Shown: positions 1-10,947, numbered from the stretch's first letter. The stretch: DNA of 23,011 nt from Pelargonium nanum (GCA_036897485.1 JAYMTF010001505.1:1-23011), one strand, 5' to 3'. Made by a program: numbers and translations. Notes: generated from the letters alone by a model not told the origin.

Positions 1-190
1 TAAATTAGGAAAATTGGTTAAATTAGGAAATATATTGTTTTTAGGAATGTTTAGTTTAATCTTCTAGTCTAGCTTATTTCCTATTTCTAGTCCTAATCTC
101 ATATATAAAGGAGTCTCTCTTGTACTGGTTATTAATCAAGTTATCACAAGTTATTTACAAGTTATTCACATCAATAAAACAAATTCAACA
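1..190 (+). repeat. Possible end of an LTR (copia-like), truncated by the window edge
   Basis: A TATA-like stretch (101-108) is followed about 70 bp later by AATAAA (173-178). Between them are a CT-rich patch and three closely spaced CAAGTTAT-type repeats. This promoter, short transcribed region and poly(A) signal order is typical of the R region of plant copia LTRs. I see no second LTR, primer-binding site or polyprotein in the window, so this would be a solo or cut-off LTR. An ordinary gene promoter is the main alternative. Confidence 0.35.
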
Positions 191-1465
191 AAAGCGAATA
201 AAATGATTATCGACCTTGATTTTAATTCATTGGTTGAGTTATGATGGAAAAAATAAAATAAAAAAGTACATCAAAAACTTCTAAATCTAAACTGATATAG
301 AGCATCTGCATTTCCTGGCTGCCGTAATATGCAATTTGACGATTGTGGCAACCAGAAATTGCATAAACACATGATCTAACAATCGTGTACTGAGAGTCAA
401 TCATTTTGTTGATTTTTTTTCCTTAAAATGACAACTTCCCAGAATAATATATATTGCAGTTATTTTCTCATCATCAGAGCCGGTCCAGTGTATGTCTAAT
501 CCTCTTCCACTGTTCCTATCACCCTAAAAAATAACTATACTTGTTGGGGAGAAATATATTAAGAATTAGCAGCAAGTGAAACTGACAATAAGGTAGTGAA
601 CACCTTATATAATATTGTGTTGAGGAATTAGTAGGCTGACCAATTAATGTTTAGTAGCACTAGTTTCTTTGCAAGTAACAATTGCACAATCAATTTCAGC
701 ACAACTGTGCTCCCAAGACTCCAAATTGAGTCTTTTGAGTTTGACAAATTCAACTTAAACTTCACTCTCCATGTCCCAAGTTCTATGGTTCTCAACACAG
801 TTGAATGGTCTTCCTTCGTGGACATAAAATCATGAACCACACGCTCATATCTTCCTCAGTTGTTCTACACAAATATCAGTGCAAGCACATACAGAGCACA
901 TAATCCAACTGGGATTCATGCAGTGGCTTAAATAGATGGTCCAAATCAATACTCATCCAATTTTCACCATATCGCACAGTTGGGCAGTAAAAACAATCTA
1001 AGAAATGAATATTCCCATCCTCCAGACTCTGCTAATTCAGGATAAGTTCAACATTATATTCAAATGATCATTAAAAATGAGCTAAGCTCCCTCTCTCCTA
1101 AAAGATATAATCATTAAAACTAAATATGTATTGGACCATTACAAAGAACATGCTTTGTGTGTAAAGAGGGATGAATAGTAGGAAAGGCCAAAACTGGCAA
1201 GACCAACACACAAGATCACTTATTCTTTTTTTCCTGTTGAGACAAAAATCAGAACACAACAGAAATGGAGGTGCCCAAGTCAAAAGATTCCAAAACCATT
1301 GTACAGATAAATATCCTATTTTCAGCTATCACAACAACAACCCCACACCTTTGAACGCCCCAGAAAGAAGGTAATTGTGCACCATGTGATCTGCACACCT
1401 CCCTAATGCTTTTCTTTTTCCTACTTTTACCAAACCAAAAGACTTAATTTTCACTCTATCTTAGT
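191..1465. other. Intergenic, no gene recognised
   Basis: This stretch is AT-rich. Only short overlapping ORFs are present, the longest about 70 codons on both strands at 628-840. None has a recognisable domain or convincing splice sites. A transcribed non-coding segment or decayed transposon cannot be excluded. Confidence 0.5.
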
Positions 1466-1957
1466 GCTTGTTTGGTAACTCTACTTAAAACTAGGAGCTG
1501 AAAGGAGTTGTTTGAAAAATGAGTTTGATAAAAAAAATATTTGGCAAAAAAAAAAACTAAAAGGAGTATAAATTTTTGAAATGACGAAAATGGACATTAA
1601 AAATAGATTATTAATATATTATTGATACTAATTTTTCTGGATTAATTAATCAACAAAACATAAGTGAAAGTCGGGTCAGCCTGAAGTAAAATCAGGTTAA
1701 CCATAGTAATTCTTAGTGTATCAATCAACAATGTTTCAACTATTTAGGTCGACCTAAACTAAAATCAGGTCGACCCAAGTTTTCTCTCTCCTTATATATC
1801 TCTTTTTGAGCTGCAGGAGCTGCAGAAACAAGCTCCTTTAAGGAGTCCTACAGGAGGTCTCCTTAAAGTCACATATTTTACCAAACATACTTCTTCTTTT
1901 AAGTTACTTTTTTATCCTAGTCGGCACCTCATTAAAGGATATTGTGACCAAACAAGC
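1466..1957. mobile_element. hAT-like MITE, about 492 bp
   Basis: Perfect 11-bp terminal inverted repeats, GCTTGTTTGGT at 1466-1476 and its complement at 1947-1957, bound the element. They are flanked by a near-identical direct repeat, TCTTAGT (1459-1465) and TCTTAAT (1958-1964), as expected of a hAT target duplication with one substitution. There is no transposase ORF, so it is non-autonomous. Inside, a roughly 30-bp motif occurs twice (1673-1702 and 1746-1776), the second copy containing the palindrome AGGTCGACCT. Subterminal AGGAG/CTCCT blocks near both ends add further inverted symmetry. It sits about 0.75 kb downstream of the kinase poly(A) signal. Confidence 0.75.
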
Positions 1958-1964
1958 TCTTAAT

Positions 1965-2690
1965 CCATGGAATTTATGCTAAAACTTTTAACGCTCAGTC
2001 ATGTTGAGTTTCATAGATTATAAGGTGAAATGTGATACAAAGTGAATTACCTGACCTTTTCTTTTCTCTGCGAATAGACCTGGAAATATCTTGCTGTATG
2101 TTGCATTCCTCTATCTCCTGCCAAGGTTACTTGTCGATGAACGGAAACAAAGTAAGAATTCACTGACCGCTAAGGCAGTAAACCACAGAAGATTAGTCTT
2201 GTCCCTTCCAATAAGGGCAATCAATTTAGTAACAATCCTGAGTAAGCAATATTGGTCAGTTACCATACAGCAACCAAAAATAGTGGGCAATCAGTTTAGT
2301 AACAGTTAACTTGACTAACACAACATCCAAAAAAGCACAATCTATAAAAGAAAGGTGATGTGATAACCTTATCATGATAGTAATACAGGTCCTAAATACC
2401 TATAACTTCAGTAGCCACAGTAATTATGACTGGAGTTTACACGATACCAAAATTACATTTAGCTTTCAAAACCATGTAAGATAAGTTTCATTTGGTTTGT
2501 TTATCAGCCAATCAACCAAAACAAATTACGATATTTTTTACCATGAACTTCCAACTGAAACACAATGGACGCTTGAACTGAACCATCTCCTATTCAGCTT
2601 ACCAATTTGGTGAGAAATAGTGTATCAGATATTCAACAATCTTTTTATGAATATACAAAGCATGGCATGGAAAAAGATGCTATAGGATTT
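1965..2690. other. Intergenic, downstream of the kinase gene
   Basis: No gene is supported. A segment at 2070-2130 has splice-like borders on the plus strand (AG before 2080, GT near 2125) but no extended reading frame joins it. The rest is AT-rich, low-information sequence. Confidence 0.45.
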
Positions 2691-2710
2691 ACAAAAGGCA
2701 CAGCCTCATA

Positions 2711-2716
2711 TTTATT
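2711..2716 (-). terminator. Poly(A) signal of the kinase gene
   Basis: AATAAA on the minus strand, 110 bp past the kinase stop codon, with AT- and T-rich sequence around it. The spacing fits a normal plant 3' UTR ending near 2690. Confidence 0.55.
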
Positions 2717-2825
2717 TCAATGGTATATACAGGTGTAGTGAACGATGTTTGCATAAGCTGGTACAATGGAAAGAAACTTGCAAAAAAACGATGTGTCAAT
2801 TCACCTAATACACAAGTTTGCAACT

Positions 2826-5626
2826 CTAGTGTTGTTCTTCGAGTACTTGCTTTACCAATGACCTATTGGTTTGAATACTACTTTCATACCCACTACTTTC
2901 ACCTGATTCAGCTACACGCCTCTCCATCAACCTATCCTTAATACTCACACTATGTACTTGTCCATGTTCTCGTCCAGTTTTACGGTCCTGAAATGAATTT
3001 CAAGAATAAAATTGCTAAAGTAATCAAGATTCATATGGAGAAAGTATATAAAACCTGATTCTATGCTAATATGCCTATAGTTTTACATTAGAAATGAGAC
3101 CAATGAACATAGCTAGGGGTTGCATGCAAATGAATGAGTCTTTGAGAAGACTGTTGTCATAATTGTAGAGGAAAAATCTTGAATGGAAAGAAACCTATCT
3201 GCCTTTGTTGACTCTTTGTATCTTAAATAGGAAGAACCTTATGAGCAAACAAAATTTAATTATTTGCCGCATTTTGATATAGGAGGTATTTTAGTTGCAA
3301 TAAATTGGGCTATATAATGGGTTGACCCAACACCTAGGTAGAAGTAACTCATTGTACACATCCATTAGCAATTAAGAAGAAACTCTGTGTAGATGCTTTT
3401 CAAGTTTGAAGTGGTATGATACTATTGACATGTTGACTGCAGTTAATGGGTGATTTATAAAACATGAAACCAGATAAAAATAAAGTCAATAAGGTACAAT
3501 GTTAGAAGCAACTGGAACGTGATAATGCAATTAATGAGAATAGCTAGAGGCAATAATGATCAATGAATGAAAACTTACATCACGGAAAGGGAACTCATCA
3601 GCTTCAAGCATATGTATCACATGCCCCATCTTTGGCCTCTTTTGAGCATTTGGGTCAACACAGCGTAGAGCTACTAAAAGGGCACGCTTCAGTGCCCTTG
3701 AAGAAGGCTTCTCTGACAACTTAGGATCTAAAACTCCCTCGGCATTCCGACTAGTGACCATTGTTTTGAGCCACTCAACCAAGTTAACCTAAGAATTTAT
3801 TCGGCCATAGATATCAGACAGAAAATTAGGGGGAAGCATGCAAAGATATCTTGAACTGGTTGTAACACAAAAATCAATAAATCAATTATGTAAAACAAAC
3901 ACAAACCTCTCCTGCAGGACGACCATAATCTACTGGGTTTCTTCCAGAAATTATCTCCATAAGAAGAACCCCAAAACTGTATACATCGCTTCTTTCATTC
4001 AGCATACCAGTACTGGCATATTCTGGAGCCACATAACTGGGAAACAAAAGACCAGAAAGCAGTCAATCCTATTTACCATACCCAGACACCATTGATGTAA
4101 AACTAGGAAATGGTATGAAAAAGAGAAAAGTTGAGTTAGTGAGGATCAACTTACCCAAAAGTTCCCATCACACGAGTAGTTACGTAACTGCTGTCTGATC
4201 CCAAAAGCTTTGCTAGTCCAAAATCAGATACCTTTGGATTCCATTGCCTATCAAGCAAAATGTTGCTTGACTTGATATCACGGTGCACAACCTTCGGCTC
4301 AAGCCCCTCATGTAGATATGTCAAACTAGAAATTTAATTAACTTGAGTCAAGACAGACAATGATCATTATCAACTTCATTCAATTCATCACCTACCCTTT
4401 AGCTGTTCCAATTATTATCTTCATCCGAATCTCCCACGTAAGAGGGCTGAAAGGCCCAACATCACCATGAAGCCATTGTTCTAAGTTTCCATTGTCAACG
4501 TACTCGTAGACAAGCATCCTGTACAATGCAAGACAGAAAATTAGTACATCCATTGTTCTAGCTGTGGCATTATGTGGACAAATTTATCTTTCAAGACCAC
4601 AAATGAAGATTGAATAAAAAAAAAGGAAAAGAAAAAAAAAGTACCTATGAGCTCCTTCAGCACAATAACCAAGCAGCCTCACCAAATTCTTGTGCCGAAC
4701 ACGCCCAATTGCTTCAACTTCTACTTTAAATTCCTTCTCAGCTTGTCCCCTACAGCATACCAACTACACTTTTAAGCCTCCTCAAGCATTACCTTTCCAA
4801 TACAAAGCCATGAAACATACATTCTACATGAGGCTCCTCCATTACTGAATGCTTAAGTTCAAGTTAATCAAACAAACGGAGCAAGGGTCCAACTAATTAT
4901 TGCACTAAAAATAGTAAACTGGCTTCACCATAATCATAAAACCCAGAAACAAAAATGAGTGCAAGTCACTAAAGAGAGAAAATTTTCATACCTATTATTG
5001 AGCAAATTCTTGACGGCAACTTTGGTGTTGTCCTCCATCACACCACTGTAAACTATGCCATACCCACCTTCACCAATCACATTCTCATCAGCAAAACCAT
5101 TCGTAGCCACCTCAAGCTCTCTGAGAGTGTACCAGTGGCCCCAACCCAAATGCGAAACCTCTGGCACCATAATGATGGCCGTCTGATCTCCGGACCGGGC
5201 CTCTCCGCTCGAACCGCCGCCGCGCTCCGGGTACGAAATACGGTGGCCTTTCCCGATTTCAATGTGAATTCTATTCCGCCCAGCCATGGGGCTCTCCTCC
5301 TTCGAGTCCAGAAGCGCGTCTGGGTTCGGAGCCTGTCGGGGTTTCGGGTCCGGGTCGAGGTGATCTTGGTTGCGAGAAGGATGTATTGTAATCTCATGAA
5401 TTTCCCGAGAGACATTGGGGATGGTGGGGTTGTGAGAGGAGTTGTTGGCCTTGGAACTGGAAGAGTTGTTTGTGTTGTTGCGCTTGGAGGTGAACCATAG
5501 AGAAATGAGGAAGAGAAAGAGAACGATGCAAGCTCCTACGCAAATACCCAGAACGACCCACAAGCGAAGCCCAAAGATTGAGGTCCGTTTTAAGAGCTGA
5601 TCGTTCAAGAACGCATCGTCTGGCAT
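2826..5626 (-). CDS. Receptor-like Ser/Thr protein kinase without a large ectodomain (At1g01540/At4g34500 group), 511 aa
   Basis: Coding exons, in order: 4992-5626, 4645-4749, 4396-4518, 4155-4325, 3907-4036, 3579-3788, 2826-2987. All junctions are GT/AG and the frame closes with TAG. A short N-terminus precedes one membrane span (residues about 22-45). Then comes a Ser/Asn/Pro-rich cytoplasmic linker, the subgroup signature [14 protein letters not shown], and a full kinase domain. Visible catalytic parts are the Gly loop GEGGYG (185-190), VAVK with Lys206, helix-C Glu222, HRD Asp304 with Lys306 and Asn309, DFG at 322-324 and APE at 348-350. The kinase should be active and of RD type, phosphorylating proteins at the cytoplasmic face of the membrane; substrates are unknown. 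An in-frame TAG at 5636-5638, just upstream, supports the start. The C-terminal 53-residue tail is hydrophilic and Ser-rich. The family call is firm; the exact ortholog is not. Confidence 0.95.
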
Positions 5627-5790
5627 TATTAACTTCTACTTCTTCTTGACGTCCTCGATTCTGTAAACTGGATTGATGAGTCGCAGAGGAAGAGTGCAGC
5701 TGAGCGGAGGAGAGCTGGAGAGGTGGAGACTAGAACTAGAAGAGTGAGTGAGAGTGGGACAAAAGAGAAGATGAGTCATGGCCTCATGGG
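5627..5790 (-). promoter_or_regulatory. CT-rich 5' leader of the kinase gene
   Basis: Read on the minus strand, this 160-bp stretch is strongly C/T-rich, as is common for plant leaders. An upstream ATG near 5778 is in frame with the main start but ends at the TAG at 5636-5638, so it could act as a 47-codon upstream ORF if transcription begins before it. No clear TATA box was found. Confidence 0.4.
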
Positions 5791-6059
5791 AGCAGCTAGC
5801 AATAGATACTGTGTATTTACTTTGGTATCCTCTTGAATATGTGTTTTAACAAAGTCAATAGATATGGATATACTATTGATATTTAATACATAGTTGATGT
5901 ACATGTTTGAACCGATAAAAAAAGCGCGCTACATTGTTGTTGTCGTATGTTCATGTGTTCGACTTATATTTTTTTAAGTGTCAAATTTTCTAAGTTCAAA
6001 TGAGTATTAGATTGTGAGATCTCTCTCTTACTTAGAGATAGTTATTTATAGTTTCTTTC

Positions 6060-6780
6060 AATTATCGTCACGCGCCGACACGTGATTGGACGTTGATGAT
6101 GTGGGTCCATCTTGGGGGGCACTCGAGGCTTGGCCTTCTTGCCCTGGGCGAGTTGCTTGTGCGCGTCGAGTGTGCTTGGGGGTTTATGTATGTCCCTCGT
6201 GAGTCGGAGCGTTCATCAAAGTCCTTATAAGCCTCTAAAGTTTCAAGATTGTTGGTTAGAGTGTGTTTGATGTCTGGGGCGGTGAAGGGCTCTCGCAGAA
6301 GCCGAGGAAACGACTCGAATCTTACGCATGATTATCAAGTGTTATGATCATTTTTTAACCTCCGGACGATCCTTAAAGACGGAAGACCATGAAACGGCCT
6401 ATACTCATTCTCGGGCTTGAAACAACGCTCTTGTCGTGACGATATTAAGGACATACACTCAATGAAGTCGCAACCAACATGCTCGTCGTCCGAGCCTTGT
6501 TCTTTGTCGTGCGCGGTCAAATTTTGTCTGATAAGATCTTCATTCTTAAGGACTTAGTTCATTCTTTTTTATGGTTGAAAAGGTTGACATGTCTTAGTCT
6601 TGGTTTGAATGTCTTTGGTTGGACGCGCGCAATGGCTTTAGGCACCCCGAGCAATGTTGAGCTTCATCGACAATCTTGGGCGCGATCATCAGACGTGTGC
6701 AATGACTTTGAGAGCCGCTGAGCAATGTTGAACATCGTTGACGACTCCGAGAGCATCGTTGCAAAGGTGAAAAACAAAAT
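6060..6780. mobile_element. CG-rich segment, probably a decayed transposon fragment of unknown class
   Basis: Base composition changes sharply here, with many CG dinucleotides and G/C-rich words such as GCGCGTCGAG between AT-rich flanks. Only short, non-conserved ORFs are present on both strands. The right part carries an imperfect duplication (listed separately). I found no terminal repeats or transposase, so the class is open and the borders are approximate. The preceding 5830-6060 is plain AT-rich sequence. Confidence 0.4.
6622..6761. repeat. Imperfect tandem duplication, period 70 bp
   Basis: Two adjacent units start at 6622 (GACGCGCGCAATGGCTTTAG) and 6692 (GACGTGTGCAATGACTTTGA). Each then contains GAGCAATGTTGA followed by a CATCG.TGAC-like or CATCGACAA-like segment. 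The units clearly align but have drifted, which suggests an old duplication inside the CG-rich segment. Confidence 0.65.
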
Positions 6781-7433
6781 TGAAAACATACAATTTCTTG
6801 TACGGTTGTACACTTGTTCAGATAATATATACACTTCAAAAAAAAAAACATTCATTTTGGCCCAATATATATGCTGTTTACCGTGCACTTAAAGCCACAT
6901 AAAATCAGCCTCATCTTTCACCCTTTCTAACTTGCCAATTGAAACAAAGAATAGAGATATAGAGTGAGAGCTCACTTTCATTTTTTCAAACTAAATGATT
7001 TTATCATTCAACTCAACATAATCTAAGCGCATAAAGCTTCAGTTTCAGTAACTCTTTATCTTCAAATCATAGCCATTCTCTGCAACTCTTTATCAACATT
7101 CTTTACAGCAAATGATCAGAAGTAATTCAGGAAAGTTAAATATTAGAGTTTCCAAATATGCTTTTTTACATTATGAATAAATCAACATTAAAATCTAACA
7201 TGCAACAATACTGCAGAAACCAGCTTTATCAAAATTATGAAAATATGTTCTTAATAGTTGTCAATTTTTTTTGTTATCCAACGACCATGTTACCATATTA
7301 CTTGATGAATTGGAAAGTTCAAACTTTTAACATGCAGTGCACTTCCTATGATGTCTGAAACAATGGAACTAATCTAATATATATAGTGACCACAATTACA
7401 TATACCCTAACTATGCGAGGATCAAGATCTCCA
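6781..7433. other. Intergenic / 3' flank of the bHLH gene
   Basis: AT-rich sequence downstream of the bHLH stop codon. The part next to 7433 is probably 3' UTR. No canonical AATAAA was identified within the first 200 bp, which is common in plants. No ORF worth annotating. Confidence 0.4.
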
Positions 7434-9835
7434 CTAGGACACACCTGATGATGATGATTTTTTTCCTGAACCACTCATGTTGAATTGCAACTGTGGTAAT
7501 GTGACCTCTTTGCATACTCCCTAAACAAAATAAATAGCCGGGGTCAAACCAAAATCATGGATACACACACACACACACACATACATACATATACAACATT
7601 CATATCAGAGTTACCTTAGATGATGTGGGGAGATTGAAGGGTTCATACTCGGGCTGCTCAAAACCAAATGGGGTCTCTGAATTGGTTATGTTAGTCACCG
7701 AAGGTATGACATTTTGCAGGTTTGGAGTGTTTTGGTCAGAACTATCAAATGTTGTTCGCCTTGAGCTTTCTTGGTTTGCAGAAAATGGGCCTGCTTCTCT
7801 GTTGGAATTTACCATTCCATTCCCCTCATCAAAGTCCAGTCCTAACTGAGATAGTTGCAAAGGATGTAATACTCCTGGTAGGCACATTGGATGCAAACTT
7901 ATTCCGTTCCTCATTGACAACATCTGTAGAACCAAACACAGTGAAAATGTTTAACGGTTAAATGTGTATACTTCTTATCACTAACACAGGATATCGAAGA
8001 TACAGAACATAACCAACAATTTAAACAGAAGTGGCAAAGGAAACGAAGTTTATACACTGGCTGCATAAGGCTTCTACAATAATGTAATAACAAAAGCAAC
8101 CAAGTCAATTAAAGACAAATAGTGTCTAGTTCAATTTTAGTTTATACTCTTGACAATTGACACTTGATGAGTCATTATAAGCAACATACCAAACAATATA
8201 GAAACTTCCGCTCAAATTCTTAGTAACTTGTGAAAGTCCATTAAGAAAGCCATTCATACCAGACAATCTCCTAATCAGCAAAAGATGACCATTGTCACAG
8301 TTGAATTCATTGATCAGCTGGCCCTTTGGGATTAAATTGGTTTTACAGATGACCATACTATGATCAAAGCTCACTGTGGGAGAATGTAAGACTGGAGATA
8401 GATGAAAGCAGACCCACTGATGAAAAGAATACTTTGGTTCGAGTTCAATGCAATACAAGAACAAAAGAGAAAAGGAAAAGAAAAAAAAAAAAAGACGCAG
8501 CATTTGGAACATGTACAGGGTCTAGCAAAGGATGCAGCATCAGGTAGAATATAGCAAAACACCACCTAGAAAATTTAGCAGTAATAGCACTGAGTTTATA
8601 GAGCTTTCAGTAAGCAGGAAATTTCAGTGCACAATTAATCAAGAGATGAATATGCGAGTAATAAACTTGCAGGAGTTGTTATTGCATTTAAAGAGCTATA
8701 TCTTGTTTACTAATTCTTTTCTACTTGAGTTTAAAGTGCTTCTGTAATTATATATCAGGTAGCGAGCACAGATACATGAAATTCCTTTCCAACTTAAATT
8801 TCACCATATTAAGATGTAAGCAAGTGTACGAAGTCCATTCTAGTCAACTAAACATTGAGAAATCCAGTTTTGCTTCAAAACAAAGTCTATTCCTTACAAC
8901 AATCTTACACAAAATAAACCACAAACACAACATGCCTTAGCAACTACTTTAAAACATAAGCAGCATTGACTCCAAGACCTCACCCACCCACCTGTACTTG
9001 AAGCTGAAGCTGCTTGAGATATTCAATAGCTTCATCCAGCATCGACGCCTTATCCGTCTATCAAAATGACAACAAAAGCATCCACATAACAAAAAATTCC
9101 AAGATCAAAGTGCACAGCTACAACCACCAAATTGATTACCTTATTGGAATTTGGAATCAGATTCTGCAAAGCTTTCATTTTCTCGTTGATCCTACTCCTC
9201 CTCCTCTGCCCCCACCACAAACTCACATGTCAAAACCAAGAAAAACCCAAAATTCAAATTCAAATCCAAACCCTATACCTTTTCCGATAAATTATGGACC
9301 TCTGCAGCTCTAGTCCTCTTCGATGAAGTTCGAGACAATGGGGCTGGATTCAAATTCAATTGCACCTCTGAGGCAACTCCAGTACCCTTCTAAGTTCAAG
9401 AACAACTCAAAATTTCACTCAAAAATTCAAATTAAAAACTAACGTACAAATTTCGAGTACAATTACCTCGCTATCACAGCTCAAGTCTCCAAGATCATTC
9501 TCGGCCGAGAACCCTCCCCTCCTCGGCGACGCGTTTCCATCAGAATCCACACCACCGCCGACGGAGAAAAACGTGTTGTCCGTACTATCCTTCACACCCG
9601 CCGGGAAATGAACTCCGGGATCGGTGAAATTGATCCCGGAGGCACCAAAACGGTGAAAATCCTCTGCCGGCGGCGACATCAAAGGGGCTGCGGAGGAGTG
9701 CGCGTGCATGGGTTTGGTGTGAGCAGAAGAAGTGGAGTGGAGGAGGTGGTGGAGGAAGGTGGAGATGTCTTCGGCGTCATGGGGTGGAGCATTGCCAGGA
9801 GGAGATGGGCCTCTTGTTCCATATAGATCCGCCAT
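7434..9835 (-). CDS. SPT: bHLH transcription factor, SPATULA/ALCATRAZ clade, 335 aa
   Basis: Coding exons, in order: 9467-9835, 9279-9389, 9140-9205, 8992-9057, 7615-7923, 7434-7520. All use GT/AG and all join in phase 0. The N-terminus has an amphipathic helix (DAEDISTFLHHLLHS, about 20-34) and an acidic stretch before residue 123, both known features of SPATULA proteins. The bHLH domain spans about 147-197. The basic region holds His155, Glu159 and Arg163, the E-box/G-box contact set, followed by the RINEKMKALQNLIPNSNKTD core. After the second helix comes the clade motif MRNGISLHP..LPG..HPLQLSQ. SPT-type factors act in the nucleus as homo- or heterodimers (with HEC and related bHLH proteins) in gynoecium, fruit and temperature-dependent growth. 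Two 66-bp mini-exons inside the bHLH are characteristic. SPT is favoured over ALC by the motif after the bHLH, but the paralog call is tentative. Confidence 0.93.
7561..7594. repeat. (AC)9 plus ATAC microsatellite
   Basis: A dinucleotide (AC)9 tract at 7563-7580 runs into ATAC units. It lies inside the last, 94-bp intron of the bHLH gene (7521-7614), taking up over a third of it, close to the donor site at 7614. Confidence 0.95.
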
Positions 9836-9846
9836 GAATGAAGCAT
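9679..9846 (-). promoter_or_regulatory. Upstream ORF overlapping the start of the bHLH gene
   Basis: An ATG at 9844-9846 lies 11 bases before the bHLH start and opens a different frame. It runs 55 codons across the main start and stops with TGA at 9679-9681. Ribosomes starting here would miss the main ATG. Both ATGs have T at -3; only the main one has G at +4. Whether the mRNA includes this ATG depends on the unknown transcription start. Confidence 0.45.
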
Positions 9847-10309
9847 GAACTTTTAATTTTTTTTATTTAAAAAAAACAAAAAACTATTGAGCGAAAAGCG
9901 CCTGCAAAATTGAAATGGCCTTGTTTGCTTCTGCTTCTGGTTTTGGGGATTTTTCTTTTTTCTTCGTCTCTCTTTTTCTGTGCTATTTTTTGGTTTGGTT
10001 TTGGCTCACTGTTTTTTAAGGTTCAAAAATGGGGGGTTTGGTTTGGTCCGAAGAGTTTAATGAGATTTTGATTAGCCTCCCGCCTTAGTTGTCATCGAAG
10101 AGCGTGAAAGCGTTTGTTTTCCTTTTATTTGTGTTTCCCACCCCTCACTTTCTTGTATTTCCAACTTGTTCTGCATATTTTATGTAACTTGAATACAACA
10201 CCCTGTACTTTACATTTTTTAGTGACGAAACCAAATAGCCGTATGTATGATTATGACGACGAAGATGATACAAAGTTGATATGGGCTTAAATTTCATAAA
10301 GTATTTAAA
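9847..10309 (-). promoter_or_regulatory. Upstream region of the bHLH gene
   Basis: The region contains A/T homopolymer runs at 9855-9890 and T-rich and GGTTTGG-rich patches at 9940-10050. On the minus strand a TTTTGCAG acceptor-like site near 9904 leaves room for a leader intron. No unambiguous TATA box or operator can be named. The Stowaway element begins about 475 bp upstream of the start codon. Confidence 0.35.
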
Positions 10310-10311
10310 TA

Positions 10312-10575
10312 CTCCCTCCGTCCTAATGAGTGTCCTGTTTGTCTAAATTTTTTGTCCCAAAATGAGTGTCTGTTTCTATTTTTAGGTTATTATATTATTG
10401 TTTTTTCCATATTACCCTTATTACTTATGCACTAAAAGAAAACATAATATGAACTGCACATGGGGTGTAGGAAGGAAAGTGAGGGTAATATTGAAAACAC
10501 ATTAAATCATCTGACAATTCTTAATTTTTACAAAAAAAAAATGAAAACATGACACTTATTTTGGGACGGAGAGAG
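10312..10575. mobile_element. Stowaway-type MITE (Tc1/mariner), 264 bp
   Basis: The left terminus CTCCCTCCGTCC (10312-10323) and right terminus GGACGGAGAGAG (10564-10575) match as inverted repeats at 11 of 12 positions. They carry the diagnostic Stowaway consensus. TA dinucleotides flank both ends (10310-10311 and 10576-10577), as expected for the TA target duplication. The terminal repeats extend inwards with GAGTGTC-type words. No ORF. It sits in the upstream region of the bHLH gene. Confidence 0.9.
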
Positions 10576-10819
10576 TATATATATATTATTCGAACTCGAA
10601 AGATAAGTGAAAAATATAGGGTGTTAGATGATAATATTAAGAAAGAATTGGAGGGCATGTGAGATATTATTTGTGATTTTGGGTAGGAGGTTGGGGGAGG
10701 AATAGGATGATGCTAATGTATAGTCAGAGAATAGAAAGTCAAAGAGACAATCTGTGTCTGTAAGCAGCCGCAGACACATCATTACCATTTCATATTATCC
10801 AACAAGACGTCATGTTTTT

Positions 10820-10947
10820 GGCCCAATTTATTTACATCAACAGACACATCCAAATCTGCAATTCCCGAGGTCAGAATTATTGGAGGTGGATTGGGCTTAT
10901 AGTTTGGGCTAATCCAACCGAATATGGGCTCACTATACAAGGCCCAA
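10820..10947. promoter_or_regulatory. Cluster of five site II-like GGCCCA/TGGGCT motifs
   Basis: GGCCCAA at 10820-10826 and 10941-10947, and TGGGCT(T) at 10892-10898, 10905-10910 and 10925-10930. Such motifs are bound by TCP factors in promoters of plant growth and translation genes. The nearest downstream start in either direction is the bHLH gene, 1 kb away on the minus strand. The cluster also lies just past the 3' end of the RING gene, so its role is uncertain. The rest of 10578-11050 is AT-rich with no gene. Confidence 0.4.

Noticed and set aside
628-840. Overlapping ORFs of 62 and 70 codons on both strands
   Set aside because: They mirror each other and have no known motif or intron borders; coding status cannot be supported.
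2080-2125. Plus-strand exon-like segment with AG and GT borders
   Set aside because: No neighbouring exon in a compatible phase was found, and the frame stops at once beyond it.
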